Source: Beta vulgaris subsp. vulgaris (Eukaryota > Streptophyta > Magnoliopsida > Caryophyllales > Amaranthaceae). From it: 64,000 nucleotides of DNA. The translations under genes and the position numbers were made by a program. Below are positions 1 to 12,662 of the stretch, piece after piece. The stretch lies in NCBI RefSeq assembly GCF_026745355.1, contig NC_079204.1, positions 5,389,103-5,453,102 on the forward strand, written 5' to 3'. The notes under the pieces were generated by a model that was not told the DNA's origin, did no database searches, and saw only the letters and a list, made by a program, of their open reading frames with translations. Every line of letters starts with the position of its first letter. The first letter of the stretch is position 1.

Positions 1-245
1 TATTCTTAGCCCATCTAATAAATTATATTCAATGGTCAGAGAATACTTACCAGAAGGGGTAATGTCACGAAACTAGCGTTGATCATTATATGTATTCATT
101 CACATACGTATAGAGTGTACTTTCTTCCAGCACCCCAAGTCCTCAACTGCCATTTAAATTGATTGGGTTGGTAGTCCCACCATGTAGTATTTTTAGTAAA
201 CACATGGGTTTATAGGATTGGACTTTAATGTGCAACTCTCATACT

Positions 246-592
246 TAGGCTATGTTCAATTCATCTTATTTTTGCTTATTTCAGATCTAATCAGATCAGA
301 TTTGAAAAAATAAGTTCAGATTAGATCAGATCAGATCAGATCATACTTATATTTAAAATCATTATTACTATTACATATCCTTCATTATATATTAGTAAAA
401 ATTATAATAATTGAATATTAATAAAGTACTACGAATCAAACATGACCCCACATGACTATATTTTTTCTTATATATTGAGAAAAATCTAAAAGATAAGATC
501 TTGTAAATCAGATCAAATCAGAAAAAAAAATTCAGATCAGATCATATAAGTTCATATCAAAAAAAATTCAGGTTAACTAAACATAGCTTCAG
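246..592. mobile_element. MITE-like element with GATCAGAT-rich arms
   Basis: The ends form an imperfect inverted repeat: GGCTATGTTCAATTCATC on the left against AGCTATGTTTAGTTAACC read from the right. The arms are full of repeated CAGATCAGAT units in both orientations. No coding potential is seen. The target duplication is not clear, so the superfamily is left open. The rest of 1-1000 is AT-rich intergenic DNA in which I see no gene. Confidence 0.4.
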
Positions 593-1004
593 ATTGGAGA
601 TTGCTTTTTCATTAAAAATTGTCCTTGCCTTTTCAATTAATATCACAAATGATTTTTCTTTGTAATACACAACTTAATTAAGGTTGTGTTTAGTCCACAT
701 GTACCGTACGTGCAAGGGTGCAATAGGTGGATCTTTATTTGAGACTTGTTGTTGCATGCATGATTGCATATTTGCACATAATTGTATTATTGTAATGACT
801 AATGATGGGTAGGAACTAAGAACTAGTCAATAAACATCTTTGCTAGTTTCTGATTTGGTAAACTAATTTTAACTTTTTAAAACTTATGAACCTTTAATGA
901 CATTATTAGTTGTTGTCACAGTGGGAGGAGGGTTAAGGAGTACTTCACACAATCACACTCAAGTACTCAACTTCTTCAAACAAGAATACTCCAATCATTG
1001 AGGA

Positions 1005-1120
1005 TATTGGGTTAGTTGAGTGGTGCCACTCACCTCCCACTCCCTCCAAATTTGGGGTTCAAGTCCTCATATGCCCCTTATCTCGATAATATAAGAGCAA
1101 CTGCAACGGTAATAAGAAAA
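1005..1120 (+). mobile_element. tRNA-derived SINE-like sequence
   Basis: An A-box-like TTAGTTGAGTGGT is followed about 45 bp later by a canonical B box, GGTTCAAGTCC. This is the layout of the pol III promoter in tRNA-derived SINEs. There is no cloverleaf and no good target duplication, so this is a SINE relic rather than a tRNA gene. Boundaries are approximate. Confidence 0.4.
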
Positions 1121-1289
1121 GATCATGATGTTTTATTTCATTACCTCCTATTTCTAAATTGATTAAAACCTTTTCTTTTCCATAATCCAAATTCATTAAT
1201 ATTAATCCTCCTTATTTTTCCTAATGTATAGAATGATCAAACAACAATATGTTTTAATTTTCTTGTTAAATAGTTGTGCTATGAAAACT

Positions 1290-1750
1290 GTAAAAAAAAA
1301 AACGAAAAATTCCAAGAAATTACCTTTTATAATACTTTTCTTTTCAAAAACTACCTTTTGCAACAAATTCTTTTAAAAAATACTAATCTTTGTGACGGTT
1401 TATTCTTTTCAAAAAAACTTTAATTTTCTTGTTAGATGATGGTCTTTGTTAAGTTTGATTGTTTATTCCAATATTGACTTGTACTAGTTAGTCACATAAT
1501 CTTCTCCCACCATCTTGTAAGGCCACTATCAGGCCCAAATCGAGCTTCACATGGTGTTGATTCCGTTGAAAAAAGTGATCCGATAACCATACCTAAGCCA
1601 ATGATGGAATTAAACGAGGTCAAACTAAACGAAAATTGTTATTTGGTATATTTTTTTGAAAGATATTTGTTCATGTAAAAAAAATATCTATTATAAAAGA
1701 TAGTTTTTCGAAAAAATAATTCAAAGGATAGTTTTTAGAAAGTGTTTTTT
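1290..1750. mobile_element. degenerate long-inverted-repeat element
   Basis: The left arm (ACCTTTTATAATACTTTTC, AAAAACTACCTTTTGCA) recurs inverted at about 1690-1745 as TATAAAAGATAG and AAAGGATAGTTTTTAG. The motifs resemble those in the long arms of the Mutator-type MITE at 39280-39807, so this may be an old relative. It is heavily diverged and has no clear ends. Confidence 0.25.
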
Positions 1751-1979
1751 TCAAATAAAAATTAGTTCTATGAAATTAATGTAAAAAATGATATAGCAAC
1801 TAAATTGGGCCAAAAAGGATTTATTATGATCATGAATAAAGTATGGTAAATAAGCCACTACTAATAGAAATAAATAAATAATAATATACAACTCATGGGT
1901 TTTAATAGTTTTCTAAGAGGTTTTTTGGTTAAAGTTATTTAATATAGGAAGTTAGAATTCATAGGAATTGATATTTTTT

Positions 1980-2275
1980 TGGTATTGTTTAGTTGACAAT
2001 TTCATGGGAAGTAGAAATTCCGAACTTCCTACAAGATGGAGGAAATACTAGAGATTGTTACATTTACCCACTAGGTAAACTACCCATTAGAAATAGACAA
2101 TTAAAAACAAATAATTCTGTTGAGTTAGACTCAACTTATTATTTATGTCTATCTCCAATGGGTAGATTACACAGTGGGTAGATAAAATTTTTCTCGAAAT
2201 TATTTACATAAGGGGACCTAGTTAAGTGGAAATTCCCATGAGAATTTTCATTTTTCTTGAATCACTAAACAACAT
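1980..2275. mobile_element. possible MITE with degenerate inverted ends
   Basis: GGTATTGTTTAGTTGACAA at the left is matched in inverse by TTGAATCACTAAACAACATC at about 2255-2275, and CATGGGAA is also mirrored inside the arms. A small reading frame here (1993-2181) has no recognisable product. Evidence for a transposon is only the partial inverted repeat. Confidence 0.25.
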
Positions 2276-2468
2276 CGAGCAATTCCTAAAAAATATAATT
2301 ACATAGGAAGATAATATTCCAAAAAATTTACACTCCCTACATTCAATCAAACGCGCAATAATTCCTTTTTCTAATGGGTTAACTACCCACGACCATGTAG
2401 ACGTAACATTGCCCATCGTCACTAAGTAGAATTATAAATTAGGGAGAGGAGTAGCGTTTAAAAATGCG

Positions 2469-3120
2469 TTGCCAAATTTCTATAGCTTCCCATTTCCCAA
2501 AAATACAGACATATTCTATCACTCATCAATCATCATCATTCATCTGCTCACAAGCTCAACAAAAAAAACTACTGTAGTTTGCAGTTTCACTCTGTATCAC
2601 AAAACTCCATTGAAACCTCTGTTGACTTTCTCTACTTTGATATTCGTGCGATATATACTACTATTTTACCAGTATTCATCTATAATACTCCTATATAGTA
2701 CGCATTATTTGATTATTTCATTCTTTAATTTACTTCGATCATACTTCTATATGAATGACAAAGACCTACATATCATCTCAACATATTTTCTTATTCCTTG
2801 GAAGTTGGAAGAATTCCATTTTTTGGTAAGTATATATGAATATGATCCAAAATATCTTGATTTCTTCCCCTTCTTTTTAGGTAAGTATTTTGATTCCTTC
2901 GTTTTGCATGTTTGTATTTTGGTATAATTTGTATTTTTGGCATACCCTTTTATAAGCACTTCATTTCTCTTTTTTTCTTTTCTGAGCAACATAAGCTTAT
3001 CTTTATGAACAGTTTTTTTTTTTTGGTGATAGATTTGATTTTAGTATTTAATTTGCTTCAGATTTTCTAATATTTATGTTCCTGTAGATTTCTGGGTTTG
3101 TTGTTGTTGTAAGATCCATA
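2469..3120 (+). promoter_or_regulatory. candidate 5' leader exon region of ABCC copy 1
   Basis: Copy 1 has a strong splice acceptor just before its start codon (5124-5133), so an untranslated exon should lie upstream. This C/T-rich, ATG-poor stretch looks like a plant 5' UTR. It holds donor-like GGTAAGTATATA (about 2826) and AGGTAAGTATTTT (about 2880). Which donor is used cannot be decided from sequence. The overlapping 152-codon frame is low-complexity and is not called as a gene. From 3120 to 3880 I see only AT-rich sequence consistent with a leader intron. Confidence 0.25.
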
Positions 3121-3882
3121 TGTAAAATTATTGATGTACAGTAACTATAGCAGTGACAGAAATGACATAAAGTACCTTTGATATATATATTTTTTAATAG
3201 GATATATCAGGGTAATAGGGTTTTTTTGATATATCTCATTAATTTTCTTTTGTGGTGATATATCACTCTAAATTTACATTTTGTTAAAAAGGTAAAAAAT
3301 ATTATTTTTTGGTAAAAAAGTAAAATTTCCGACATTTAACTTGCTTAATTATTCTTTGGATAGGGTGTGATATTCAATTGCTTCTATCCTTTCTATTTCT
3401 CTCCTCTTTAAAATTTGTCTAAGAGTCCCTGATTTTAAAAGTGTAACATGTTAAAATAAAACGGATGAAGTATTAGTTTGTAAACTTTTAATTTAAAAAA
3501 TATCATTGAAGGTTTCCCATCAAATAAATTAGTTTTTTTTTTTTTCCAATTAGAATAGCTTATTGTATTTGGCTATTTGCTAGTATTTAGCCTGAGGTTG
3601 GCTCACATTTTATGTTTTCTTATGGATTAAATTTTAAATTTTCAATATTAATTCTTCAGAATCAAGTCATCATCTCAAATAAGTCATTTTATAGCATATA
3701 ATTTCAAAGGTTATCTATGATTGCTTGTAAGAAGAAGGTAGCTTATTTTTCATTATCTTTTTCCCAAAATATCTCACAAAAGATTTAGGCATAAAAACTT
3801 CTAATTTTTTTTTAAAGTATAATATTGTAGATTAGTGGAAAGCTTATTATTATAGTCGCATAACTTACTACCTGAAAGTTAG

Positions 3883-4176
3883 GACTTAGGAGTAGCTTTC
3901 CTATTAAAAAAAAGCAAAAAGGAAAGTGGGGACTTAGGCCTGTTTTCTCCGGTTTATTTTCAGTTCAGTTTAGCTCTTATTGGACAATATTTTTACTCTC
4001 ACATATCACTATTCATTTCAATTCAGTTTAGTTCAGCACAGTGAAGACTGAAGAGAACATACTCTTTTAGCCTTAGGAGTAGCTTTCCTATCAAAAAAGC
4101 AAAAAAGAAAGTTAGGACTTAGGAGTAGCTTTCCTATCAAAAAAAAGCAAAAAAGAAATTTAGGACTTAGGAGTAG
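3883..4176 (+). repeat. tandem repeat of about 46 bp, three full copies and one partial
   Basis: The unit is AGGACTTAGGAGTAGCTTTC followed by CTATCAAAAAAGCAAAAAAG. Copies begin at about 3883, 4073, 4116 and (partial) 4164. A MITE has inserted in the second copy (3937-4072) and splits it. The neighbouring copies therefore show the uninterrupted target. The repeat lies in the leader intron or promoter area of ABCC copy 1. Confidence 0.75.
3937..4072. mobile_element. Harbinger/Tourist-like MITE (136 bp), TTA target duplication
   Basis: The element starts GGCCTGTTTTCTCC and ends with GAAGAGAACATACTC and a short tail. It is rich in CAGTTCAGTT motifs and is flanked by TTA on both sides (3934-3936 and 4073-4075). 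The tandem repeat it interrupts reads GGACTTAGGAGTAG when empty, which confirms a 3-bp duplication. The same family occurs at 33831, 41285 and 42341. Confidence 0.7.
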
Positions 4177-4468
4177 AGAGATGATAGGGATCTAACATTT
4201 TCTCTAACAATTTTTTTCCGTATACAAAAATAATCCCTACATTTGGACTTTGTTAGATTCACCTCTACGTGTATATTTTAGACATCTAATTTCTATAATT
4301 CTTACTATTAGTACGGAAATAATAGTTGTCGATAACTAAACGAAAATAATGGCAAAGGCCCAGAGGTCTAATTTTTTCTGTTGAGATTATAGTTAAGTGT
4401 TTAACGAACATAAGGTGAAGAGAATACAACCGAAGTCATAAACCACAAGGCTTACCTCTTAAGAATTA

Positions 4469-4781
4469 CTCCCTCCGTTTCCGAAAATTTTTCCCTCTTT
4501 CCGTTTGCGTTTCCAAAAGATCTTCCCTCTTTTACTTCATTTCTTATTTAGAATTTTTTCCGCTTTTTATCCTCTCATGTCCCTATCATATGGTCCAACA
4601 TTACATTATTAATTCAATTTAACTCCCTTTCTCTCTCCTACTTTAACCCCTTTTTATTTGTTTATTTATCTTAACCACTTTCTCTCTCCTACTTTAACCA
4701 CCCCCCACCCCCCACACAACTTGATTCTCATTGGTATCTGTAGTAACGGTAACAAGGAAGATCGTTAGGAAACGGAGGTAG
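4469..4781. mobile_element. Stowaway-like MITE
   Basis: The terminal inverted repeats are CTCCCTCCGTTTCC on the left and CTACCTCCGTTTCC read from the right. TA flanks both sides (4467-4468 and 4782-4783). This matches the CTCCCTCCGT ends of plant Stowaway/Tc1-mariner MITEs. The interior is pyrimidine-rich and non-coding. Confidence 0.65.
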
Positions 4782-5123
4782 TAGCAAATAGGCCATTTTT
4801 GTTCCACATTACTTAAGAGATAAGGCAGCATTTAATGGATTGCAATGAGATTCACAATTTGTTTCTCCATAAGTATGATACGGGTCCCAAGAGTAAAGAT
4901 AGTTGAATATGCAATTAGATCTACATTTGTGCCTCTTGTACACAAGTCTAGTTATAAAATTCCATAGGCTGTAGATTTTGTACCTACTTGAAGCCCAAGA
5001 AGTTTACTACCAACTTGCTCAACTCGCCTTCACTCTTAAACTTTCTACTGCTACTCGTATTATATTTGAAGATGAAGCATGATCAGATTGTGAGATATAT
5101 GTAACGTGTGTTCATATCTCTAT

Positions 5124-5133
5124 GTTAATGCAG
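5124..5133 (+). other. splice acceptor of the 5' leader intron, copy 1
   Basis: The sequence GTTAATGCAG is followed by AGTCTGAAGAGAAAAG and the start codon at 5164. The same acceptor and leader stub precede the start of copy 2 (14541-14550), copy 3 (40509-40518, - strand) and, as GTTACTGCAG, copy 4 (52492-52501, - strand). Conservation across four paralogues supports a shared intron in the 5' untranslated leader. Confidence 0.65.
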
Positions 5134-5163
5134 AGTCTGAAGAGAAAAGAAAGCTTATAAGCT

Positions 5164-8100
5164 ATGCAAGTGATGATGGAGAATCTTTGGACTATATTTT
5201 GTGGGAAATCTAATTGTTCCAATATCAATATTGAGCCTTGTGTTCCTCACTTAGTGTCTGTTACTCATCCTTCTTCATGTGTCAACCATGCCACCATCAT
5301 TTGTTTTGATGTGCTGGTTCTGGCAGTGCTCTTTTTTAGCACGATTTCGAAGTCGTTCTCCAAGAGAGTCGAGCTACTAGCTCGCTATAGACGCTTTTCA
5401 ACCTTGCAGATATCGTCAGCTGTTTTTAGTGGCTGTTTGGGACTGGTGTACGTAGGCTTAGGAACTTGGATCTTAGAGGAAAAGCTGAGAAATGGCCATT
5501 CTGCTTCACCAATTCATTGGTGGGTCTTATATATATTTCATGGATTTACCTGGATGATGGTGGGTTTAACAACTAGCCTTAGACGAGAGTACTTTCAAAG
5601 AGCTTCAAGGCGGATCTTGTCCATCTTTCTGTTCCTCTCTTCTGGGATTTTTTTCTTTTTCACTCTTTTTGCTGCCATAATTGACCATGAAACAACAGTT
5701 AAAGTGGTTTTGGATATCCTATCTTTCCTAGGAGCAATTTTACTTCTATTATGTACTTATTTGCGAAACAAAAGTGAAGATGTGGAGAATGACAGTGGAA
5801 GTACTCTCTACACTCCTCTGAATAATGAGATTAATGGAAACTCGAAAGTTGATTCTTCCACCCAAGTCTCTGCATTTGCCAAAGCTGGGTTTTTTAGTAG
5901 GTTGACATTCTGGTGGTTGAATCCTTTGATGAAATTTGGTAAGCTGAAGACTCTTGAGGAAGAGGACATTCCTTTATTAGAGGATGAAGATAGAGCAGAA
6001 TCTTGTTACTTACAGTTCGTGCACCAGTTTAAGAAACAGTATCAGGACGAAGTGTCTTCACAATCATCAGTGTTGTGGACTATTGCTGCGTGCCATCGTA
6101 ATGATATACTGCTTTCTGGGTTCTTTGCTTTTATGAAGGTAGTCACTCTTTCGGCTGGACCTCTTCTGCTAAATGCCTTTATTGAGGTTGCCGAGGGAAA
6201 AGAAGCTTTCAAACATGAAGGCTATCTTTTGGCCATTTTACTCTTTATTTCTAAAAGCTTAGAATCGCTGTCACAGAGACAGTGGTATTTCAGAAGCAGA
6301 CTGGTCGGCCTTAGAGTGAGGTCCATGCTTACTGCAGCAATATACAGGAAACAACTAAGATTATCAAATGCTGCCAGGATGAATCATTCTGGTGGCGAGA
6401 TAATGAATTATGTCACTGTTGATGCCTACAGGATTGGCGAGTTTCCTTTCTGGTTTCATCAGACATGGACTACAAGCCTTCAGCTTTGCATTGCATTATG
6501 TATTTTGGTACACGCAGTAGGACTTGCAACGATAGCAGCACTAACTGTGATTGTTTTAACCGTTATTGGCAATACCCCCATTGCGAAATTACAACATAAG
6601 TACCAAAGTAAGCTTATGATTGCTCAAGATGCGAGGCTGAAGGCTTGCTCTGAAGCTCTTATGAACATGAAAGTACTGAAATTGTATGCATGGGAGACTC
6701 ACTTTAAGGATGTAATAGAAGGTTTGAGGAAAGTGGAAATTAAATGGTTATCAGGACTGCAGTTGCAGAAAGCATATAATGGTTTTCTCTTTTGGTCATC
6801 CCCTGTACTGGTCTCTGCTGCTACATTTGGGGCATGTTATTTACTCAAAGTTCCTCTACATGCCAGCAATGTTTTCACTTTCGTGGCAACATTGCGTCTT
6901 GTGCAAGACCCTATCAGAGCTATCCCTGATATCATTAGTGTGGTAATCCAAGCAAGGGTCGCATTTACACGTATTGTGAACTTTCTTGAGGCGCCAGAGC
7001 TTCAGAGTGAAATTGTAAAAAAGAAACTCGGTATGGGCAGCATAAACCATGCCGAACATGCTGTTTTGATGAGGTCTGCAAATATTTCATGGGAAATGAA
7101 TCCATCAAAACCAACACTTCGCAACATAAATCTAGAAGTTCGACCTGGTGAAAAGGTCGCTATATGTGGAGAGGTTGGCTCAGGCAAATCAACATTACTA
7201 GCAGCAATTCTTGGAGAAGTACCATATATGGAGGGAACTGTAAGCTTTCTGAAGCAATTGTCATACTTCTTGAATTGCTTTCCTTAATTTTTTTGGGTTG
7301 GATATTATGTAGGAATGTGTGAGATTTTTCTAGTTTGCATGGTAATTATCTACTTGGAACTTAGAAGCATGCTATAAAGCTTAATGTCTCTATGCCTGGT
7401 AGCTTTGGGCATTTCTAACTCCTGAGAAGTAAATTGCTCAAAGTTCTTAGAATTGTTATTCTTTCCCCTTTCTTGTAGGTTGAAGTTTATGGGAAGATCG
7501 CTTATGTTTCTCAGACAGCTTGGATCCAAACAGGGACTATACGTGATAATATACTTTTTGGGTCTGCCATGGATGAGCTAAGGTACCAAGAAACTCTTCG
7601 GAGGTGCTCATTAGTGAAGGACCTTGAGCTTCTTCCTTTCAGAGATATGACACAAATTGGGGAACGAGGAGTGAATCTAAGCGGTGGCCAGAAGCAACGA
7701 ATCCAACTTGCTCGTGCATTATACCGAGATGCTGATGTATATCTTTTAGATGATCCATTCAGCGCCGTTGATGCACATACAGCAACTAGCCTCTTCAATG
7801 TAATTGTTTGAACCTAGAACACGAATAATTTCATTGATGATAGAAAGTGATAAATTGGCTTTTGAAATTGTGGCAGGAATACATCATGGAAGCACTTTTG
7901 GAAAAAACTGTCTTACTTGTTACTCATCAAGTTGATTTTCTTCCTGCATTTAATTGCTGTTTGGTAAGTCAACCATTACTTTAATTTCCTGATTCACTGC
8001 ACTGCAGCTTCTTGAAATAATTCATTGAACTAATTCGTTCTTATTTCACTTTATGTTGTTAGTTCTCAAAATGAACATGACTAGTTTAAACGAGATTTGT

Positions 8101-11100
8101 ATGACTGATTTTAAGTTTTACACAATTTATATCAGATGACTTTGTAAATCATGAAACAAAAAACTTGAAAAGGCAATGATACAGATGTTCTTGTTTACAG
8201 CTGATGTCAGATGGGGAGATCCTTCACTCAGGACCTTATAACCACTTAATGTCTTCTAGTCAGGAATTTGTGGAACTTGTAAACGCGCACAAAGAGACTG
8301 CTGGTACTGAGAGGCTAGCTGAGGTTAAGGCATCTGAGAGAATCAGCTATCCAGCAAAGGAGATAATAAAAGCTGATATGGAGAAGCTACATAGACAATC
8401 AGAAGGTGATCAACTGATTAAACGAGAAGAAAGGGAAACGGGAGACAGTGGTCTTAAGCCATACTTACTCTACCTTCATCAGAACAAAGGCCACTTATAC
8501 ATTTCTATAGCTGCTATCTGTCATCTTATCTTTGCTGCTGGCCAGATATTACAGAACGTTTGGATGGCCTCCAGTGTCGATAATCCTCAAGTCAGCACTT
8601 CCAAATTGATTGTGGTGTACCTCATTATTGGAGTCTGCTCGACATTCTTTTTACTCATTAGATCTCTTGCTGCTGTTACATTAGGCTTTAAAGCATCAAC
8701 GTCTTTATTTTCTCAGTTGTTGGCTTCTCTCTTTCGTGCTCCAATTTCTTTCTATGACTCTACACCACTAGGGAGGATACTAAGTCGGGTGAGCGAGCAT
8801 AAAGTCTTAATGATAATCGATAAATCTGATGTACACAGTTATGGTGTTACTAAGTTGGTCTTTTGCACCCTCTATCTGCAGGTGTCTTCTGATTTGAGCA
8901 TTGTCGATCTGGACGTTCCTTTCAGCTTTCTCTTATCGATGGCGGTTACTATGAATACATATGCTAATCTAGGAGTTCTGGCTGTTATCACTTGGCAAGT
9001 GTTGTTTGTCTCGATACCAGTGCTTTACATGGCAATACAATTGCAGGTAAATAATGTTTAGCTTGTGCAGATATACTGATATATCAACCTACAATTTTGG
9101 AGTAAAAAATATGACTAAAGTAGATCTGAAATTGCCATATTCAGCTCTAAAATTTAATACCTATAGTCTATCAAATCTGTCATCAGAGATACTATTATGC
9201 GACAGCAAAGGAATTGATGAGAATCAATGGTACAACCAAGTCTGTGGTTGCAAACCATTTAGCTGAATCTATAGCCGGAGCGATGACAATTAGAGCTTTT
9301 GAAGAGGAAGATTGGTTCTTTTCTAAGAATCTCGATATAATCGATGCAAATGCAAGCCCTTTCTTCCACAATTTTGCAGCTAATGAATGGCTAATTCAGA
9401 GGCTTGAGATTCTTTGTGCCATTATTCTCGCAGCAGCAGCGTTGTGCATGGTTTTGCTTCCCACTGGAACTTTTAGCTCTGGTGAGAGATTTATGTCTTT
9501 TTAAACTAATGGCTCTTTTTTTTTCTTTTTTTCCTGGGAGACGGATATATTATCCATTGCTGCAAGATAGTTTGTGTTACATTAATACAACAAAAAATGC
9601 AGGGGTTATCGGAATGGCGCTATCATATGGTCTTTCATTAAATATGACTATGGTTTTTGCAATCCAAAACCAATGTACATTAGCGAACTACATCATTTGC
9701 GTGGAGAGGCTTAATCAATACATGCATATACCCAGTGAAGCTCTAGAAGTCATTGAACACAGTCGGCCTCCAGAAAACTGGCCTACAGTTGGTAAAGTGG
9801 AGATATGCAATCTACAGGTAACTACTTTTACTTCTTAGTGCACTAAACTCAATTTGGATAGACTCTCACACCAAACACCAAACAATATCGATGTCCTGCA
9901 GATTAGATACAGACCAGATACACCACTGGTTCTTAAAGGAATCAGTTGCACTTTTGAAGGGGGAGACAAAATCGGCATTGTTGGTAGGACTGGCAGCGGG
10001 AAAACTACTCTAATAGGGGCTTTGTTTCGCTTGGTGGAACCAACTGGAGGGAAGATCATAGTTGATGGTATTGATATATCTTCGATAGGACTTCATGATC
10101 TACGATCACGTGTTGGAATTATTCCACAAGATCCTACTCTCTTTAATGGCACTGTGAGATTCAACTTGGATCCATTGTGTCGGCATAATGATGACGAACT
10201 TTGGGAGGTACACTTCCCCTTTCTACAATATACTACCTCTGCTAAAAGTTTTCATATCTTCAAAAGTTGATCTCAAAGCCAACATTTACTAAAAGGGATG
10301 TCCGAGCTGAAAGTTAACATCCAACTTTTTCTCTCCACTTTTACTCACTTTGTGTAGAATAATACATGAAAATATATTGGAAGCTCATTGGTAGAGCTCC
10401 TACCTCTTTGGTTGTGTGGTCGCGAATTTCCTTCTGGGTTGCATACCCAGTTACGAGTCTAAATGGTTGGGTTTCCTTGTGGGGATGGGATCCTCTCATA
10501 TTCCCCACATCACAAGGTCGTGCCATCTAAAAAACAAAGAAATCTAGTGATATGTTTCATACTATTTCAATAACAACTATTGATGCATCTATAATCTTTG
10601 TTGTTTTCTTATAAAGGTCCTTGGGAAGTGTCAACTCAAAGAGGTTGTCCAAGAGAAAGAGCAAGGCCTAGATTCCTTAGGTAAAACTCTCATTAATTTG
10701 GAATTTGGACATTGATTTTGTTTTTGTTTGTTTGGGGAAATGATATATATACTGACATTACACCAAAACGAGCTTAACAACTAATGTTATATCAAACATT
10801 TCATGTCAGTTGTGGAGGATGGATCAAATTGGAGCATGGGACAGCGGCAACTATTTTGTCTAGGCCGTGCTTTGCTGAGAAGAAGCAGAGTTTTGGTGCT
10901 CGATGAAGCAACTGCGTCAATCGACAATGCAACCGACATGATTCTGCAGAGAACGATACGAACGGAATTTGTAGATTGCACTGTGATCACAGTAGCCCAC
11001 AGGATACCGACCGTGATGGATTGTACAAAGGTCCTTGCCATTAGTGATGGTGAGTTTAAAAAAAAATTATCAATACCTTACAATTTTATTGACCTTTTAG

Positions 11101-11329
11101 AACGAATCTGAAGCAAGAGTTCCATAATTTAGAAGCAAAGTCTTAATGATAATATGGGTTAACAAAATTTAGCCATAACATGTCTTCTAATATATTATAA
11201 TGTGATTTGGCAGGTAAATTGGTGGAATATGATGAGCCTATGGAGCTTATAAAGAAGGATGGTTCACTGTTTGGCCAACTCGTGAAGGAATATTGGTCAC
11301 ATTCAAACTCTGCAGAACAGTCACACTGA
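5164..11329 (+). CDS. ABCC10: ABC transporter C family member 10-like (MRP type), copy 1
   Basis: This is a full-length ABCC exporter, about 1490 aa. The family exports glutathione and other conjugates across vacuolar or plasma membranes; the substrate here is unknown. Coding exons: 5164-7239, 7479-7799, 7877-7963, 8201-8788, 8882-9046, 9187-9481, 9603-9817, 9902-10207, 10617-10680, 10810-11049, 11214-11329, all GT-AG and in frame. The order is TMD0 (about 1-210), TMD1 (about 300-590), NBD1, TMD2 (about 900-1200), NBD2. NBD1 has Walker [10 protein letters not shown] (about 669), signature NLSGGQKQR (about 758) and Walker [16 protein letters not shown]2 has GRTGSGKTT (about 1277), a signature variant NWSMGQRQ (about 1379) and [12 protein letters not shown]. 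The start could also be the ATG at 5173 or 5176, which matches the MMEN start of the paralogues. A SINE enlarges intron 8. Copy 2 follows in tandem. Confidence 0.92.
10364..10540 (+). mobile_element. tRNA-derived SINE in intron 8 of ABCC copy 1
   Basis: AGCTCATTGGTAGAGCTCC is a near-perfect tRNA A box. About 30 bp later GGTCGCGAATTTCC resembles a B box, followed by a SINE-type body. Copy 2 has a short 89-bp intron at this position, against 409 bp here, so the SINE arrived after the two genes separated. Target duplications are not clear and the ends are approximate. It differs from the SINE family at 11881 and 38826. Confidence 0.5.
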
Positions 11330-11863
11330 AGTCTGAACCAAAGCCAGCAGCAACACCAGTCTGTAGATTTATGTATTTGGCCTATGACACTCAAACCCGT
11401 ACTCGAGTACCCATGTCAAACAATGTGTCCAACTGACATGCTCAACTATTTCATTCTCCATATTTTTGGTCCGAAATTATGAATGACATGTCCGTACTCA
11501 TATTTGAGATGAGAATTGACATGGGTACTTGAAGAGAAATGGAGAGTCCGAGCAACATAAATTTTGGCCTCACTATTGAACTACTCAAATAAGAATTTTG
11601 TAACTGTGTAGTAAACTTGTATATATTTAACCGAGTTTATCTGAATTCTTGAAACTGTAAACTTTCCAGGATTTGTTATAAAAGTAGATGTGAATTGAAC
11701 TTGAGTGACTTATTTGATTCATCTAAACTTATAGAATAACAAGCTTACAAGCTTTAAAAATACAACTGTGATTGGTAACAGTAACATTAACATACCACAA
11801 CTCCACAAGGGGATAAGTGATGTGCAATTGTAAATTTGTAAGTGTGATATGCAATATTAACAT
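11330..11863 (+). other. 3' flank of ABCC copy 1, no further gene seen
   Basis: This AT-rich stretch follows the TGA stop and should include the 3' UTR. No clear single polyadenylation signal stands out. No coding or repeat structure is seen up to the SINE at 11881. Confidence 0.4.
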
Positions 11864-11880
11864 ATGACAAGGGTATATTA

Positions 11881-12012
11881 AGGATGTTTTGGCCTACTGG
11901 TTAAGATTGAGGTGCTGTGAACGATATGTCACAAGTTCGAATTCCCCTTTCCCTTCTTTATACTTTGTACGGCCTTCGTGGCTCATATGAATAATAATAA
12001 AAATAAAAACAA
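11881..12012 (+). mobile_element. tRNA-derived SINE with about 14-bp target duplication
   Basis: The 5' part reads TTGGCCTACTGGTTAAGATT (A-box-like) and then CACAAGTTCGAATTCC (B box). The body ends GGCCTTCGTGGCTCATATGA with an A-rich tail. The flanks ATGACAAGGGTATA (about 11864-11877) and ATGACAAAGGGTATA (about 12013-12027) form the target duplication. The same family occurs at 13733, 38826 and 53213. Confidence 0.75.
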
Positions 12013-12662
12013 ATGACAAAGGGTATAAATGGAAATTTGTGCATTAATGAAAAAACTCCTAAAAACGACACTGATAGATTGATGGTCATTTCATTATACA
12101 ATCAGCCAAAGAACTCCTATGAAAGTTTCCACTTTCCACCTCTTTTGTTCTTATCAACTTTCTCTAGGCAAGAAACATGTGATAGTATTCATCACATCCT
12201 CATTCCTACCTAACCTTAATAAGATATAACACAATCAATCAAATCACCAAATAAAGGAAAGAAGAAAATCACAGAGGATAAATCTATAATTTACTAACAA
12301 CTTCTTTAAAAGAAATCAATTAAATTATGTTGAACATTTTGTTTTTTCTATGTAGTGTGCTTGTAACTCTCCATTTTCTACTACGTTGTAAACTTGTATC
12401 ATTTGCCTTTGAAATTTTTTATAGTTTTGCTAATGAAGTTTTTCATAGAAGTCTTGCAACAGTTTATGCTGATGAATTGACTTCAAACTTGGTTAATTTG
12501 CATTCTAACGACACTAGTAAACGAGCAGCTAACAATAAAAATGATGCAAGATTTTTTGGAATATACTCCATCACTGTTGCAAACTCGCAAATTGTGCGCA
12601 TCTCGAGAAACTTTTCAAAAGGTCATACAATTAGCATGTGATCGTATGGTTCTAATACCATT

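Noticed and set aside
2469..2927. 152-codon open frame upstream of ABCC copy 1
   Set aside because: Low-complexity, very rich in Ser/Thr/Ile/Phe from T- and C-rich DNA, with no recognisable domain. It overlaps donor-like sites and is better explained as a 5' leader.
10800..10860. NBD2 signature NWSMGQRQ lacking the usual LSxGQ form, as a possible defect
   Set aside because: The same variant is in all four copies and, as I recall, in Arabidopsis ABCC10, so it is normal for this clade.
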